From contig NZ_FOOC01000002.1 of the NCBI RefSeq assembly GCF_900113085.1, forward strand, positions 284,317 to 348,316: DNA of 64,000 nucleotides, read 5' to 3'. Both the position numbers and the translations under genes were made by a program. This DNA is from Fontimonas thermophila. Lineage in GTDB: Bacteria > Pseudomonadota > Gammaproteobacteria > Nevskiales > Nevskiaceae. The notes beneath the pieces are model-generated. The model saw only the letters and a program-made list of their open reading frames with translations, was not told the origin of the DNA and made no database searches. Shown here piece by piece: positions 39,221 to 48,551 of this stretch. Position 1 is the first letter of the stretch, and the number at the start of each line of letters is the position of its first letter.

Positions 39221-39245
39221 AAACGCCCCGTAGGACGGGGCGTTT
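39221..39245. terminator. Bidirectional terminator between tRNA-Leu and dksA
   Basis: A perfect 11-bp stem, AAACGCCCCGT (39221-39231) with ACGGGGCGTTT (39235-39245), and a three-base loop AGG. The A-rich 5' and T-rich 3' sides allow termination on both strands, ending tRNA-Leu on plus and dksA on minus. Confidence 0.8.
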
Positions 39246-39265
39246 GGTATCCGGCAATTGAAGCG

Positions 39266-40051
39266 TCAGCGGTCGCGATACTGTGCTTCGACGCGTTCGT
39301 CCTGACCTTTGACGTCCACGCATACCGTCGCCGTCGGACGCGCGAGCAGCCGCGGGATGCCGATCGGATCGCCCGTCTTTTCGCAATATCCGTATTCCTT
39401 TGATTCGATACGACGAAGGGCATCATCGATCTTGCGCAGCAGCAATGACTCGCGTTCACGCAAGCGCAGGTCGAGCCAGTGTTCTTCCTCGGCCGTGGCA
39501 CGGTCGGCCGGGTCAGCGAAAACCTCGCGCTCGTGCAGCCGTTCTTTGACGTCCATCTCGCGCTGGAGCACTTCCTGACGCATCTGCAACAGGCGTCGCC
39601 GGAAAAATTCCAGTTGCGCATCATTCATATAATCCTCATCCGGCATCGCCTTGATGTCTTCTTCGGTCAGCACGGCGCCGGGAGGCAGGGTGCGAGTCGG
39701 TCTTGCGGCAGCGGGTGAAGCCGCAGCCCGGGTGGATGTCGGAGATGGCGTCGGGCGGTTGGAGTTGCCTGTGGATGTTGCAACCGACCCGGCCGCTCGG
39801 GCAGCTGGTTTGGCACCGCTGGACCGCTCCGATGTAGATGACTTTGCCTTGGCGGCCACCTTGGTCTTAGCTGAGGCAGAAGGAGCCGCTGATTTCTTGG
39901 CGCTGCCAGCCGCCGACTTTTTACCGCTCAGGGCGTTTTTGAGCTTGCCCAGGAGCCCGGAAGCAGCCTTGGGTTTCGCCGCCACCTGTTTTTTCGAACC
40001 GCTTGCAGCCGACCTTGACTTTGCAGACTTCACCGTCTTTTTCGCAGTCAT
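39266..40051 (-). CDS. dksA: RNA polymerase-binding transcription factor DksA with long basic N-terminal extension
   Basis: DksA binds the RNAP secondary channel and works with ppGpp at rRNA and amino-acid promoters. The conserved part (about 140-261) has DYMNDAQLEFFRRRLLQM, the coiled coil with the tip segment DPADRA, and the zinc-finger region YGYCEKTGDPIG...CVDV. Only two of the four classical cysteines remain, as in zinc-independent DksA2-like proteins. Residues 1-130 are a Lys/Ala/Ser/Pro-rich low-complexity tail absent from E. coli DksA (151 residues). The ATG at 40051 is preferred to an in-frame GTG three codons earlier. A good promoter lies 46-74 bases upstream. Confidence 0.92.
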   Translation of the reverse strand: MTAKKTVKSAKSRSAASGSKKQVAAKPKAASGLLGKLKNALSGKKSAAGSAKKSAAPSASAKTKVAAKAKSSTSERSSGAKPAARAAGSVATSTGNSNRPTPSPTSTRAAASPAAARPTRTLPPGAVLTEEDIKAMPDEDYMNDAQLEFFRRRLLQMRQEVLQREMDVKERLHEREVFADPADRATAEEEHWLDLRLRERESLLLRKIDDALRRIESKEYGYCEKTGDPIGIPRLLARPTATVCVDVKGQDERVEAQYRDR

Positions 40052-40096
40052 GCTTCTCACTCACGATTCGCTGGAAAGACCAGCGCAAAGGCTGGC

Positions 40097-40125
40097 CTTA
40101 TACACCCCATGATCTTGCGGGTCAA
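40097..40125 (-). promoter_or_regulatory. Promoter of dksA
   Basis: On the minus strand TTGACC (40125-40120) and TATAAG (40102-40097) are separated by 17 bases, about 45 bases before the dksA start codon. Confidence 0.65.
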
Positions 40126-40402
40126 TGCGTTGCATGCGAAGTGCCGCATGATCGCGCCGCCATTGGGCCGTTGACCGCGGCATAATTTCTCATAATGTAT
40201 ATTATGTTAAATAACGGAGCGGGGGCGATAGTACGTCAGCCCACGGTTTGAGCCACGCGACGGTTGCCCCTGTCATCGCTGGACCATCGCAGACGCCGAT
40301 TGAGACCGGCTGTGTGTCGACACCGCAAACAGCCTTCATGCGGCTCTTCCGGGTTTGCGCGCATCTGAAAATCAGGCCTGGATGTGTTGGCGTGGCCCGT
40401 TT
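40126..40402. other. Gene-free region between dksA promoter and phoU
   Basis: No convincing gene. The notable element is an AT-rich island (about 40181-40215) inside GC-rich DNA, with CATAAT (40191-40196) and ATTATG (40201-40206) as an inverted repeat around GTAT. TTGACC (40171-40176) followed 16 bases later by TAATGT could be a plus-strand promoter with no plus-strand gene behind it. I see no clear terminator for phoU here. Confidence 0.4.
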
Positions 40403-41119
40403 TCACCCACCCTTGACTTCTTTTTCCATCGCCTCGAGCGAGACGTGCCGCACGTCCTTGCCCTTGACGTAATAGATCACGTATTCGGAAATGTTTTTGG
40501 CGTGGTCACCGATCCGCTCGAGCGCCCGCACGCTCCAGATGATATCCATCACGCGCCGGATTTTGCGTGGATCTTCCATCATGAACGTGATGCACTGGCG
40601 CAACAACGCCTCGTACTCACGGTCAATGGCCTGGTCCTCACGCGCGGCAGCCAGCGCGGCCTCGGCGTCCATGCGCGCAAAGGCATCGAGCGCGTCATGC
40701 ACCATCTGCACGACATGACGGGACAGGTGCTGGACCTCCAGCATGCCGTCGCTGAACCGGTCATGCGAAGCCAGGTCGACAGCCATGCGCGCAATTTTTT
40801 CGGCCTCGTCACCGATCCGCTCGAGATCGGTAATGGTCTTGATCACGGCATAGACCAGGCGCAGATCGCTGGCCGTCGGCTGCCGACGTGCCAGAATGCG
40901 CGCACATTCGTCGTCGATGAAGACTTCCAGTTCATTGACCTTGTAGTCGTTCTTGACGACTTCTGCACCGAGCTGTGCATCGGCGTCCATCAGTGCACGT
41001 GTTGCATCGACGATTTGCTGTTCGACGAGGCCGCCCATCGCGAGCACGCGCTGGCGCACGTCTTCGAGCTCGGCGTTGAACTGACTGGAGATGTGTTGCT
41101 TGTAACCTGGGGTGGTCAT
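40403..41119 (-). CDS. phoU: Phosphate signalling complex protein PhoU
   Basis: PhoU links the Pst transporter to the PhoR kinase and keeps the Pho regulon off when phosphate is plentiful. The 238-residue all-helical protein has two PhoU repeats, with [13 protein letters not shown] and the metal-binding [11 protein letters not shown] and [14 protein letters not shown] motifs. It is the last gene of the phosphate operon, 24 bases after pstB. Confidence 0.96.
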   Translation of the reverse strand: MTTPGYKQHISSQFNAELEDVRQRVLAMGGLVEQQIVDATRALMDADAQLGAEVVKNDYKVNELEVFIDDECARILARRQPTASDLRLVYAVIKTITDLERIGDEAEKIARMAVDLASHDRFSDGMLEVQHLSRHVVQMVHDALDAFARMDAEAALAAAREDQAIDREYEALLRQCITFMMEDPRKIRRVMDIIWSVRALERIGDHAKNISEYVIYYVKGKDVRHVSLEAMEKEVKGG

Positions 41120-41143
41120 GGCAGTAATAGAAATCGAAAAAGA

Positions 41144-42004
41144 CTAACCGTAGCGACCCGTGATGTAATCTTCCGTCTGCTTCTGTTGCGGCTTCGTGAA
41201 TAATTGGTCGGTGTCGCCAAACTCGATCAGATCGCCCATGTACATGAAGGCCGTATAGTCGGACACACGTGCCGCCTGCTGCATGTTGTGGGTGACGATC
41301 ACGATCGTGTACCGGTTCTTCAACTCGTTGATCAGTTCCTCGACCTTGAGCGTGGAGATGGGATCGAGTGCCGAACAGGGTTCGTCAAGGAGGATGACAT
41401 CAGGCTGGATCGCAATCGCGCGGGCGATCACCAGACGCTGTTGCTGTCCGCCGGATAGTCCTAGGGCGGATTCGTCGAGACGATCTTTTACCTCATCCCA
41501 CAGGGCAGCGCCTTTGAGCGCCCATTCCACCGTTTCGTCGAGCTCCCGCTTCTTGTTGATGCCCGCCAGACGCATTCCATAGGCAACGTTTTCATAGATC
41601 GATTTCGGGAATGGGTTGGGTTTCTGGAACACCATCCCCACCCGCCGCCGCAGCATCGCCACATCGACATCGCGATCGAAGATGTTCTTGCCGTGCAGGC
41701 GAATCTGGCCTTCGATGCGGCAACCATCGATGAGATCGTTCATGCGGTTGAAGCAGCGCAGCAGCGTCGATTTGCCGCAGCCGGATGGGCCGATAAAGGC
41801 CGTTACCTTCCGCTCCGGAATTTTCAGGCTGATGTTTCTCAGCGCCTGCTTGTCACCATAGTAGAGATTCAGTCCCTCGACTTCGATGGCGATCGTCTCT
41901 TCGTGCAGGCGTAAGCCAGCATGCTCACGCTTGAGCGAGTCGATATCGATGCCGTGGGTCAGCGGGGTTTTGCTCTGTACGCCGGACATTTTGAGATTTT
42001 CCAT
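41144..42004 (-). CDS. pstB: Phosphate ABC transporter ATP-binding protein PstB
   Basis: PstB is the ATPase of the high-affinity phosphate transporter. The 286-residue protein has Walker [10 protein letters not shown], the Q-loop region [18 protein letters not shown], signature LSGGQQQR and Walker [14 protein letters not shown]. The first ATG with a normal N-terminus is at 42004; an in-frame TTG at 42034 overlapping the pstA stop is a possible alternative that adds ten residues. Confidence 0.96.
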   Translation of the reverse strand: MENLKMSGVQSKTPLTHGIDIDSLKREHAGLRLHEETIAIEVEGLNLYYGDKQALRNISLKIPERKVTAFIGPSGCGKSTLLRCFNRMNDLIDGCRIEGQIRLHGKNIFDRDVDVAMLRRRVGMVFQKPNPFPKSIYENVAYGMRLAGINKKRELDETVEWALKGAALWDEVKDRLDESALGLSGGQQQRLVIARAIAIQPDVILLDEPCSALDPISTLKVEELINELKNRYTIVIVTHNMQQAARVSDYTAFMYMGDLIEFGDTDQLFTKPQQKQTEDYITGRYG

Positions 42005-42030
42005 CGTATGGTCTCGCGGCTGGCGACGGA

Positions 42031-43743
42031 TCAATGATCCAGCGCTTTGTAGCGCTCGCGCAACCGGTTACGGATCGTGATCGCGGTGACATTGAGGCTG
42101 ATCACCACGAGCACCAGCAAAAACGAGGTGGCATAGACCAGTGGGCGGGCCGCCTCGACGTTCGGCGACTGAAAGCCGACGTCGTAGATATGAAAGCCCA
42201 GATGCATGAACTTTCGTTCGAGATGGATGAACGGGAAATTTCCGTCCAAGGGCAATGAAGGCGCGAGCTTGACCACTCCGACGAGCATCAGCGGCGCGAC
42301 CTCGCCGGCGGCTCGCGCGATCGCCAGAATCAGCCCCGTCATCATCGCAGGCGAGGCCATCGGCAGCACGACCCGCCACAGCGTTTCGGCCTTGGTTGCG
42401 CCCAGGGCGAGAGAGGCTTCGCGAATCGAACGCGGGATGCGGGCCAAACCCTCCTCCGTCGCCACGATCACAACAGGCAGTGTCAGAAGTGCGAGCGTCA
42501 ATGATGACCACAGAAGGCCCGGTGTGCCGAACACCGGGGCTGGCGAGGCCTCCGGATAGAACGCGCGATCGATGCCCGCGCCGATGAAATAGACAAAAAA
42601 CCCTAGCCCGAACATGCCAAAGACAATGGAAGGCACACCCGCCAGATTGTTGACGGCGATCCGGATCGCCTGCGTCAGCGGACCTTGTCGAGCGTACTCG
42701 CGCAGATAAAGCGCAGCGAGGATGCCAAACGGTGTAACGATGACCGACATGATCAGTACCATCAGCACCGTGCCGAAGATTGCAGGAAAGATGCCGCCTT
42801 CGGTATTGGCTTCGCGCGGTTCGTCGGAAACAAAGCTCCAGACTTTCGCGAAAAAATGGCCCAGCTTCTCAAACGTACCCATCGCGTTGGGGCGATAGCC
42901 ATCGACCAGCTTGAAAATGGGCATTTCGATGAGTTGGCCGTCCACGGTGCGCATCGTCACCGTGTCGCGGTTGGCCTCACGGTTGAGATCGACGAGCTGT
43001 TCGCGCAACTGCTGATAACGCGCGTCCTGTTCCTTACGCCGGGCAGCCAGCTCGGCATAGGCATCCGGATGTGACTGCGGCGTTTTGCCCTCGATCTGCA
43101 AGCGGCGCTCTGCCAGGCGCAGGCGCTCCAGCTCGTAGTTGACAGAGCCGATCTGTACTTTTTCGATGTCGCGGATGCGCTCGCGCAACTCGTTGACACG
43201 TCCCTGTGCGGCGCGATACGCAGTCCATGCGGCTTCCCCTTCGACGACTTTTCCGTCGATGCGCACGGACTCTAGAAAGCCGTGGAAATTACCCCACTCC
43301 ATGCGCTCGAGTACGACCGCATCGCGCGGATAACTGCGCTCGACCAACCAGTCCGACAGCACGAAACGGAAATCAGACCCCAGCAAGTCGCGGTTGCCCA
43401 CCTTGATCAGCAAACGCTCGTACAGCGGTTGGTCTTCTGATACCGGCAATCCGGCGTTCTTCAAACGCGCTGCCGTCACCTCTTCGCGACTGCGGATCTC
43501 GGCAAGCACATCGACTGCAGGTGCGCCCGGTTGTAAGTAGCGCGCCTGCACCAAGCCTGCTGGCCAGAAATGCGGCAGGCCACGCGCTGCGGTGAGCACC
43601 AGCAACGCACAGGTGATGATGAACGCGACAGTGATCGCCGCTGCAGTGAGCCAGATATAGGGCTGTCCGGACTTGATGTAACTAGCGACGCTGGCTCTCG
43701 TATCGGCAACCAGCGATCGGGCATCTGGGTTGGTGATGGACAT
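42031..43743 (-). CDS. pstA: Phosphate ABC transporter permease PstA (long form)
   Basis: The 570-residue protein is nearly twice the length of E. coli PstA. A membrane helix near residues 30-52 is followed by a long, partly coiled-coil periplasmic region (about 65-300), and then the permease domain. The latter carries the ABC permease EAA-type segment ([20 protein letters not shown]). Long PstA proteins of this form are known in pseudomonads and other gammaproteobacteria. It is 15 bases after pstC. Confidence 0.93.
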   Translation of the reverse strand: MSITNPDARSLVADTRASVASYIKSGQPYIWLTAAAITVAFIITCALLVLTAARGLPHFWPAGLVQARYLQPGAPAVDVLAEIRSREEVTAARLKNAGLPVSEDQPLYERLLIKVGNRDLLGSDFRFVLSDWLVERSYPRDAVVLERMEWGNFHGFLESVRIDGKVVEGEAAWTAYRAAQGRVNELRERIRDIEKVQIGSVNYELERLRLAERRLQIEGKTPQSHPDAYAELAARRKEQDARYQQLREQLVDLNREANRDTVTMRTVDGQLIEMPIFKLVDGYRPNAMGTFEKLGHFFAKVWSFVSDEPREANTEGGIFPAIFGTVLMVLIMSVIVTPFGILAALYLREYARQGPLTQAIRIAVNNLAGVPSIVFGMFGLGFFVYFIGAGIDRAFYPEASPAPVFGTPGLLWSSLTLALLTLPVVIVATEEGLARIPRSIREASLALGATKAETLWRVVLPMASPAMMTGLILAIARAAGEVAPLMLVGVVKLAPSLPLDGNFPFIHLERKFMHLGFHIYDVGFQSPNVEAARPLVYATSFLLVLVVISLNVTAITIRNRLRERYKALDH

Positions 43744-43758
43744 ATGAGTTCGACTGCC

Positions 43759-46026
43759 TCAGATGGCGCTATAGCGTGCCCGCAACCGCTGGCGCACGAT
43801 TTCGGCAAGGGTGTTGAAGATGAACGTAAAGACAAACAGTACCAGGCCAGCGAGGAACAGCAGACGGAAATGCGTGCTGCCAACCTCGGATTCAGGCATC
43901 TCGACGGCGATGTTCGCCGCCAGTGTGCGCATGCCCTGGAACAGACTGAAATCGGTCACGGGTGTATTGCCCGTGGCCATCAGCACGATCATCGTCTCAC
44001 CGACAGCGCGCCCCATGCCGATCATGATCGCCGAGAAAATGCCGGGGCTGGCCGTCGGCAGCACGACGCGTGTGAGGGTCTGCCAGCTCGTCGCACCCAA
44101 AGCGAGCGAACCTAAGGTGAGATGTTTGGGCACGGTGAAGATCGCATCCTCGGCGATGGAGAAAACGATCGGAATCACCGCAATGCCCATGGCGATGCCG
44201 ACGACCAGTGCGTTGCGTTGGTCGTAATGGATTCCTAGTTCCTGATCCATCCACGCCTGCATGTTGCCGCCGAACAGCATCGCCTCGATGGACTTGTCGA
44301 TCGTAAAACAGAACCAGACGACCAAGACCACCACGGGTATCAAAATGGCAGCCTCCCATCCCGGCGGGATGCGATAACGCAGTTTCCGCGGCAAATGCGC
44401 CCACAGGTATCCAAACAACGGAATCGACAGCGGCAACAGCAGCAGGGTGAGAAACACACCCGGTAGATTGGTCTCGACATAGGGTGCAAGCCACAGCCCA
44501 GCGAGAAAACCCAGAATCACCGAGGGCAGCGCCGCGAGGATCTCGACCGTCGGTTTGACGAGCTGGCGCATCTCCGGCGACATGAAATAAGCCGTGAAAA
44601 TGGCACCCAGGACCGCGATTGGCACTGCAAAAATCATTGCATAAAAAGCACCCTTGAGCGTGCCGATCGAAAGCGGTGTGAGGCTGAACTTGGGCTCGAA
44701 ATCCGCGCTGGCCGAAGATGACTGCCACAGGAATCGCGGCTCATCATAGCTTTCGTACCACACCCGCCCCCACAGTGCGCTCCAAGAAACCTCCGGGTGC
44801 TCGTTGTGTACATCGTACCCACGAATCGTGCCATTGGCGCCTACAGCCATCAGGTATTTTGCGCGTGGATTGAATGACAAGTGCGCAACGGGTTCATCGA
44901 GCATCTTTTCAGTGATTAGCCGGCGGCCGGCGGTTGCGTAGAACAGCGTCACGCGACCGGTTTCATCACCAACGGCAAACGTGCGCCGGCGCAACTCGGC
45001 ACCCAGTGCCGTGATGGTCGCGCCATCAGTATCGGCTGCGAAAGTACGCACCCGCGCGAGGTACGCTGTCCCATCCGGACGGCGCGCAGGAAACCACTGC
45101 GAGACAATGCCGTCTGCCTGCGCAACGATGATCGAGATGCCGCCTGCCAAATACCGCGCATCGCGCGCGGCGCTGCCGATGGCGTACACCTCCACCAACT
45201 CCGGCGCCTCGTCGGTGAGCAGACGGTAGAACGCGATCTTGCCGGACTGCCGGTCGATGACGTAGAGCCAGGTCAGCAGGGGTTCGAGAAGCAGGATGTC
45301 GGGTTTGACTGCCGGAAGAAAACGGCTCTGTGGACCTTCCTGCAGGGTCACATCACCAAACAGCGATTCCTCTTGCGTGTATCGCTTGAGCACGATCTCA
45401 CCGCTCCTCGCTGCACCCGCCATCAACAGAGTGCCGCGCTCGCTGCGCACGGCGAGTGCGTGGCCTGGTTCGTTCATGAACGCAAGCGGTGTTTCGCCAT
45501 AGGGATACTCGACGACCGGCGTGATCATGCGCCGATCATCGGGATAGGTGACCCGGTAGGTGTGCCGGAAGATGCTGATCCGGCCATCCGTCCATTGCAC
45601 GGCCACCTCGCCGGTGTCGGCGGACAGTGTCGTGACACCGACGATGCCGCGATTGGCCTGAGGCAACTGCTGGATGCTGCGTACGGCACCGGTATGAAGA
45701 TCGAAAAAGACGATGTCACCACCAGCGGTGAGACGCATACCGACCTCACCCTGCTCTTCGGCGGCGACGTAAACCGTCGGAACCTGTGGTCCTGGTACCT
45801 GGATTGTCTGCCGCGCTTCGACTCTCGGGGGAGCAAACAGCGGAATGACCTCGCTGAGCAGGTAGACAAAAATCAGCAGCAGTGCACCGATCACGCCCAG
45901 ACCGCCAATGCCCACCACCCAGCGGGCAAGATTGTCCTTGAGATAGCGCCCACGCACGCCTGGTGCTTTGCCGGCAACGATCGATTCGAAGCTTCTGGCG
46001 GTAGAAAGAGAGGAAGACTCGTGCAT
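43759..46026 (-). CDS. pstC: Phosphate ABC transporter permease PstC (long form with extracytoplasmic domain)
   Basis: The 755-residue protein has one membrane helix near residues 35-60, a beta-rich region (about 75-400) with repeated short strands that looks like a propeller-type fold, and a C-terminal permease domain. The latter includes KPTVEILAALPSVILGF and the EAA-type segment LTLGSLALGATSWQTL. The start at 46026 is chosen near the homologous N-terminus; a GTG further upstream would add 25 residues. Neither has a good ribosome site. A strong hairpin separates it from the porin gene. Confidence 0.92.
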   Translation of the reverse strand: MHESSSLSTARSFESIVAGKAPGVRGRYLKDNLARWVVGIGGLGVIGALLLIFVYLLSEVIPLFAPPRVEARQTIQVPGPQVPTVYVAAEEQGEVGMRLTAGGDIVFFDLHTGAVRSIQQLPQANRGIVGVTTLSADTGEVAVQWTDGRISIFRHTYRVTYPDDRRMITPVVEYPYGETPLAFMNEPGHALAVRSERGTLLMAGAARSGEIVLKRYTQEESLFGDVTLQEGPQSRFLPAVKPDILLLEPLLTWLYVIDRQSGKIAFYRLLTDEAPELVEVYAIGSAARDARYLAGGISIIVAQADGIVSQWFPARRPDGTAYLARVRTFAADTDGATITALGAELRRRTFAVGDETGRVTLFYATAGRRLITEKMLDEPVAHLSFNPRAKYLMAVGANGTIRGYDVHNEHPEVSWSALWGRVWYESYDEPRFLWQSSSASADFEPKFSLTPLSIGTLKGAFYAMIFAVPIAVLGAIFTAYFMSPEMRQLVKPTVEILAALPSVILGFLAGLWLAPYVETNLPGVFLTLLLLPLSIPLFGYLWAHLPRKLRYRIPPGWEAAILIPVVVLVVWFCFTIDKSIEAMLFGGNMQAWMDQELGIHYDQRNALVVGIAMGIAVIPIVFSIAEDAIFTVPKHLTLGSLALGATSWQTLTRVVLPTASPGIFSAIMIGMGRAVGETMIVLMATGNTPVTDFSLFQGMRTLAANIAVEMPESEVGSTHFRLLFLAGLVLFVFTFIFNTLAEIVRQRLRARYSAI

Positions 46027-46118
46027 GGATGGGAAATGAGTGGGTCCGATGAGCGCGGAAAGTTTATCCCGCCGCACTTTCTCCAGGCGACTGCCCAGCA
46101 CGCACCTTGAGAAAATGG

Positions 46119-46146
46119 CCCGGCGGTGTGCGCGGACACCGCCGGG
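46119..46146 (-). terminator. Stem-loop between the porin gene and pstC
   Basis: CCCGGCGGTGT and ACACCGCCGGG form a perfect 11-bp stem with a 6-base loop. On the minus strand it follows the porin stop by 20 bases and is followed by CCATTTT. It may be a partial terminator or an mRNA 3'-end stabiliser that raises pstS and porin levels above the permease genes. Confidence 0.6.
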
Positions 46147-46166
46147 AAAAAGAACAGCGCTGCTCG

Positions 46167-47342
46167 TCAGAAATTGAACTGACTGCGAAGCTGGAGGATC
46201 TGGGTCTCCGTATCCGTCGTTTGTTCAATCTTGCCCGAGAGGTACTCGAGCATGAAGCGGACGTTGGGATTGACGAACCAGTTCATGCCCACGATCCAGT
46301 TGCTGATCTTGTCGTTGGGAGCGGTCTCGCCTTCCATCACGTCGTAGCGCGCCTTGAGCTCCCAGGCACCGCTGGCAGCCTTGGGCTTGGGGCTCTTGAA
46401 CACACCTTTTTTCACATCATAGGGTTTGGTCTCGCCGGTCAGCAGCCAGCTCGCCTGCAGATAATAGGCATCGACCGATTCATCGCCGGCGGTATCGCTC
46501 TTGTAATCGACCTTCGCGTACTCGCCCTGTGCGTAGAACGGGCCCGTGCGGAAAGCGAGTTCTCCGCCCAATCCGGTGCGCTCGTCAGACGTACGCGCGA
46601 TACGGGTGCCACCGGAGATTCGGCCAAAGGCACGCCCCGACGCATCCCGGACAGAGATACCGGTTGGGTTGCCGCTGCCATCGCGCTGTTCACCCTGCGG
46701 CCGGTCTGTGCTCGCCGAAAGACCCAGGTGCAAGACCGTTTCGTCGTTCAGTACGGGCGCAAACGTCACACGCGCCGCCGCCCCGACACCCTCGGTGGGA
46801 GGAGCTTCCTCATTACGCAGGCTGTAACCCGACACAGCCCAGGTCCAGTTGGCGCCGTGACTGTCGAGAAACACGCCTTGAGCATATTGATTGCCGCTAT
46901 AAATTCCGGATGCGGTGGCAAAAGGGCGCTCCATGAACAGGATCTCATTGGAGCTGGTCAGCTCTTCCATGCCACGATAAGGCTTGGCCTGGCCGATGCG
47001 GAAGTTGACCGGGCCGAGTGTGCTGCCCAACCACATTTCGCGGAAACATCCCGTTCCGGTGCCGGTGAAATCACACTCAAATTTATAAGCCCAACCGTAG
47101 GCTTTGCCGTCGAGGATCAGTCGCGTACGACGGAAGTTGGTCTGGCCGGTGAGGTCACCGACATCGTCATCATCCACCGGGATATACGTATCGAAATGGA
47201 TGCGCCCGCCGATCTTGGCCTCGAAACGGCCATCGTCCGATTTGACCGTGATACCGCCTCTGGATTCCGCGGTGTCGGCATGCGCGACCGCGCTGGCACC
47301 GGCAAACACAGCGAGCGCTGCGTATTTGAATAGATTGTGCAT
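46167..47342 (-). CDS. Phosphate-selective porin OprO/OprP family
   Basis: The 391-residue outer-membrane protein has a signal peptide (MHNLFKYAALAVFAGASAVAHA, cut after AHA) and a beta-barrel pattern with terminal Phe (LRSQFNF). The family N-terminus GGITVKSDDGRFEAKIGGRI, then FRRTRLILDGKAYGW and IGQAKPYRGMEELTSSNEI, match OprO/P phosphate porins. GGGAG lies 5 bases before the ATG. The position between pstS and pstC supports a role in phosphate or polyphosphate passage across the outer membrane under phosphate limitation. Confidence 0.88.
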   Translation of the reverse strand: MHNLFKYAALAVFAGASAVAHADTAESRGGITVKSDDGRFEAKIGGRIHFDTYIPVDDDDVGDLTGQTNFRRTRLILDGKAYGWAYKFECDFTGTGTGCFREMWLGSTLGPVNFRIGQAKPYRGMEELTSSNEILFMERPFATASGIYSGNQYAQGVFLDSHGANWTWAVSGYSLRNEEAPPTEGVGAAARVTFAPVLNDETVLHLGLSASTDRPQGEQRDGSGNPTGISVRDASGRAFGRISGGTRIARTSDERTGLGGELAFRTGPFYAQGEYAKVDYKSDTAGDESVDAYYLQASWLLTGETKPYDVKKGVFKSPKPKAASGAWELKARYDVMEGETAPNDKISNWIVGMNWFVNPNVRFMLEYLSGKIEQTTDTETQILQLRSQFNF

Positions 47343-47433
47343 AAAAACTCCCATGAATCTGATAAACGCTGGGGGAATGAAGACCTGGCTGACCAGTGGC
47401 GCGGCCGCAAATACAGCGCCCACTGCCCGTCCT

Positions 47434-48408
47434 TCACTGGATCCCGAGTTCTGCTCGGTATTTGGCTGCGATCTTCTCGGACAGCGGCACGTAGCCGTCT
47501 TTCTCGACGATCTGCTGCCCTTGTTTGGACAGCACCATCTTGAAGAACTCGCGCTCCATCGGCGGCAGCGGCTTGTTCGGCGCCTTGTTGACGTAGACGT
47601 AGAGCACGCGAGCCAGCGGATACTTGCCACTGATAGCATTCTCATGTGTCGGCTCAACGGGCGGCTCGCCATCTTTGTTCGACAGGGGCAGTGCGCGCAC
47701 GCTAGACGTCGTGTATCCGATCCCGGAGTAGCCGATCGAGTTGAGGCCGGTCGAAACCGACTGCACGACCGAAGCCGAACCGGGCTGCTCGTTGACATTA
47801 GCTTTGAAGTCGCCCTTGCACAGGGCGTGTTCTTTGAAGTAGCCATAGGTGCCGGACACCGAGTTGCGGCCGTATAGCTGGATCGGCCGGTTGGCCCAGT
47901 CGCCGGTCAAACCCAGATCGCCCCAGCGCGTGATGTCCTTGGGCGCGCCGCACTTGCGCGTGGCCGAGAAGATCGCATCGACCTGCGGAATCGACAGGCT
48001 CTTGATCGGATTGTCCTTGTTGACAAAGACCGCGAGCGCATCGATGGCCACACCGACGCCGGTCGGCTTATAGCCATATTTCTGCTCGAAAGCCTGGATT
48101 TCCTGATCCTTCATCTTGCGCGACATCGGACCGAAGTTGGCCGTGCCCTCGGTCAGAGCAGGCGGAGCCGTCGATGAACCTGCGCCCTGGATCTGGATGT
48201 TGACGTTCGGGTAGAACTTCTGGAACGCCTCGGCCCACAGCGTCATCAGGTTGTTCAGCGTATCGGAGCCGACGCTGGAGAAGTTGCCAGAGATTCCGGG
48301 TGCGGGAGTGTAATCGGGCAGCGCGGGATCGACGGCGGCAGAAACCGCTCCGGCCGTCAGGCCTGCAGTCAACCCCAGCGCAGCGACAATCGCCTTGAGT
48401 TTCATCAT
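47434..48408 (-). CDS. pstS: Phosphate ABC transporter substrate-binding protein PstS
   Basis: PstS is the periplasmic phosphate-binding protein. The 324-residue precursor has a signal peptide ([20 protein letters not shown], cut near VSAA) and the family motifs [25 protein letters not shown] and [21 protein letters not shown] lies 7 bases before the first of two ATG codons at 48408. A Pho box is located 70 bases upstream, so it has its own phosphate-controlled promoter. The 91-base gap to the porin gene contains an imperfect GC-rich hairpin (about 47386-47424). Confidence 0.96.
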   Translation of the reverse strand: MMKLKAIVAALGLTAGLTAGAVSAAVDPALPDYTPAPGISGNFSSVGSDTLNNLMTLWAEAFQKFYPNVNIQIQGAGSSTAPPALTEGTANFGPMSRKMKDQEIQAFEQKYGYKPTGVGVAIDALAVFVNKDNPIKSLSIPQVDAIFSATRKCGAPKDITRWGDLGLTGDWANRPIQLYGRNSVSGTYGYFKEHALCKGDFKANVNEQPGSASVVQSVSTGLNSIGYSGIGYTTSSVRALPLSNKDGEPPVEPTHENAISGKYPLARVLYVYVNKAPNKPLPPMEREFFKMVLSKQGQQIVEKDGYVPLSEKIAAKYRAELGIQ

Positions 48409-48472
48409 TACTTTTCCTCGTTGATTCAGGTTGGATCGACGGCGGCACACAGTTTCGACGCCGATGGTGTAC

Positions 48473-48506
48473 AGCGTATGAAGAATCGATGACGGTTCGA
48501 TGACAA
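48473..48506 (-). promoter_or_regulatory. Pho box and -10 upstream of pstS
   Basis: On the minus strand TTGTCAT, CCGTCAT and TCTTCAT are spaced by four bases each (48506-48478), matching the PhoB direct-repeat pattern of 7 bp every 11 bp. The first two form a standard Pho box, and TACGCT (48478-48473) lies 10 bases after it as a -10. Confidence 0.75.
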
Positions 48507-48551
48507 GTCGGCTCCGCCCAGCCAGAGCGAGCGACGAAGGAGGTCCTTGCC

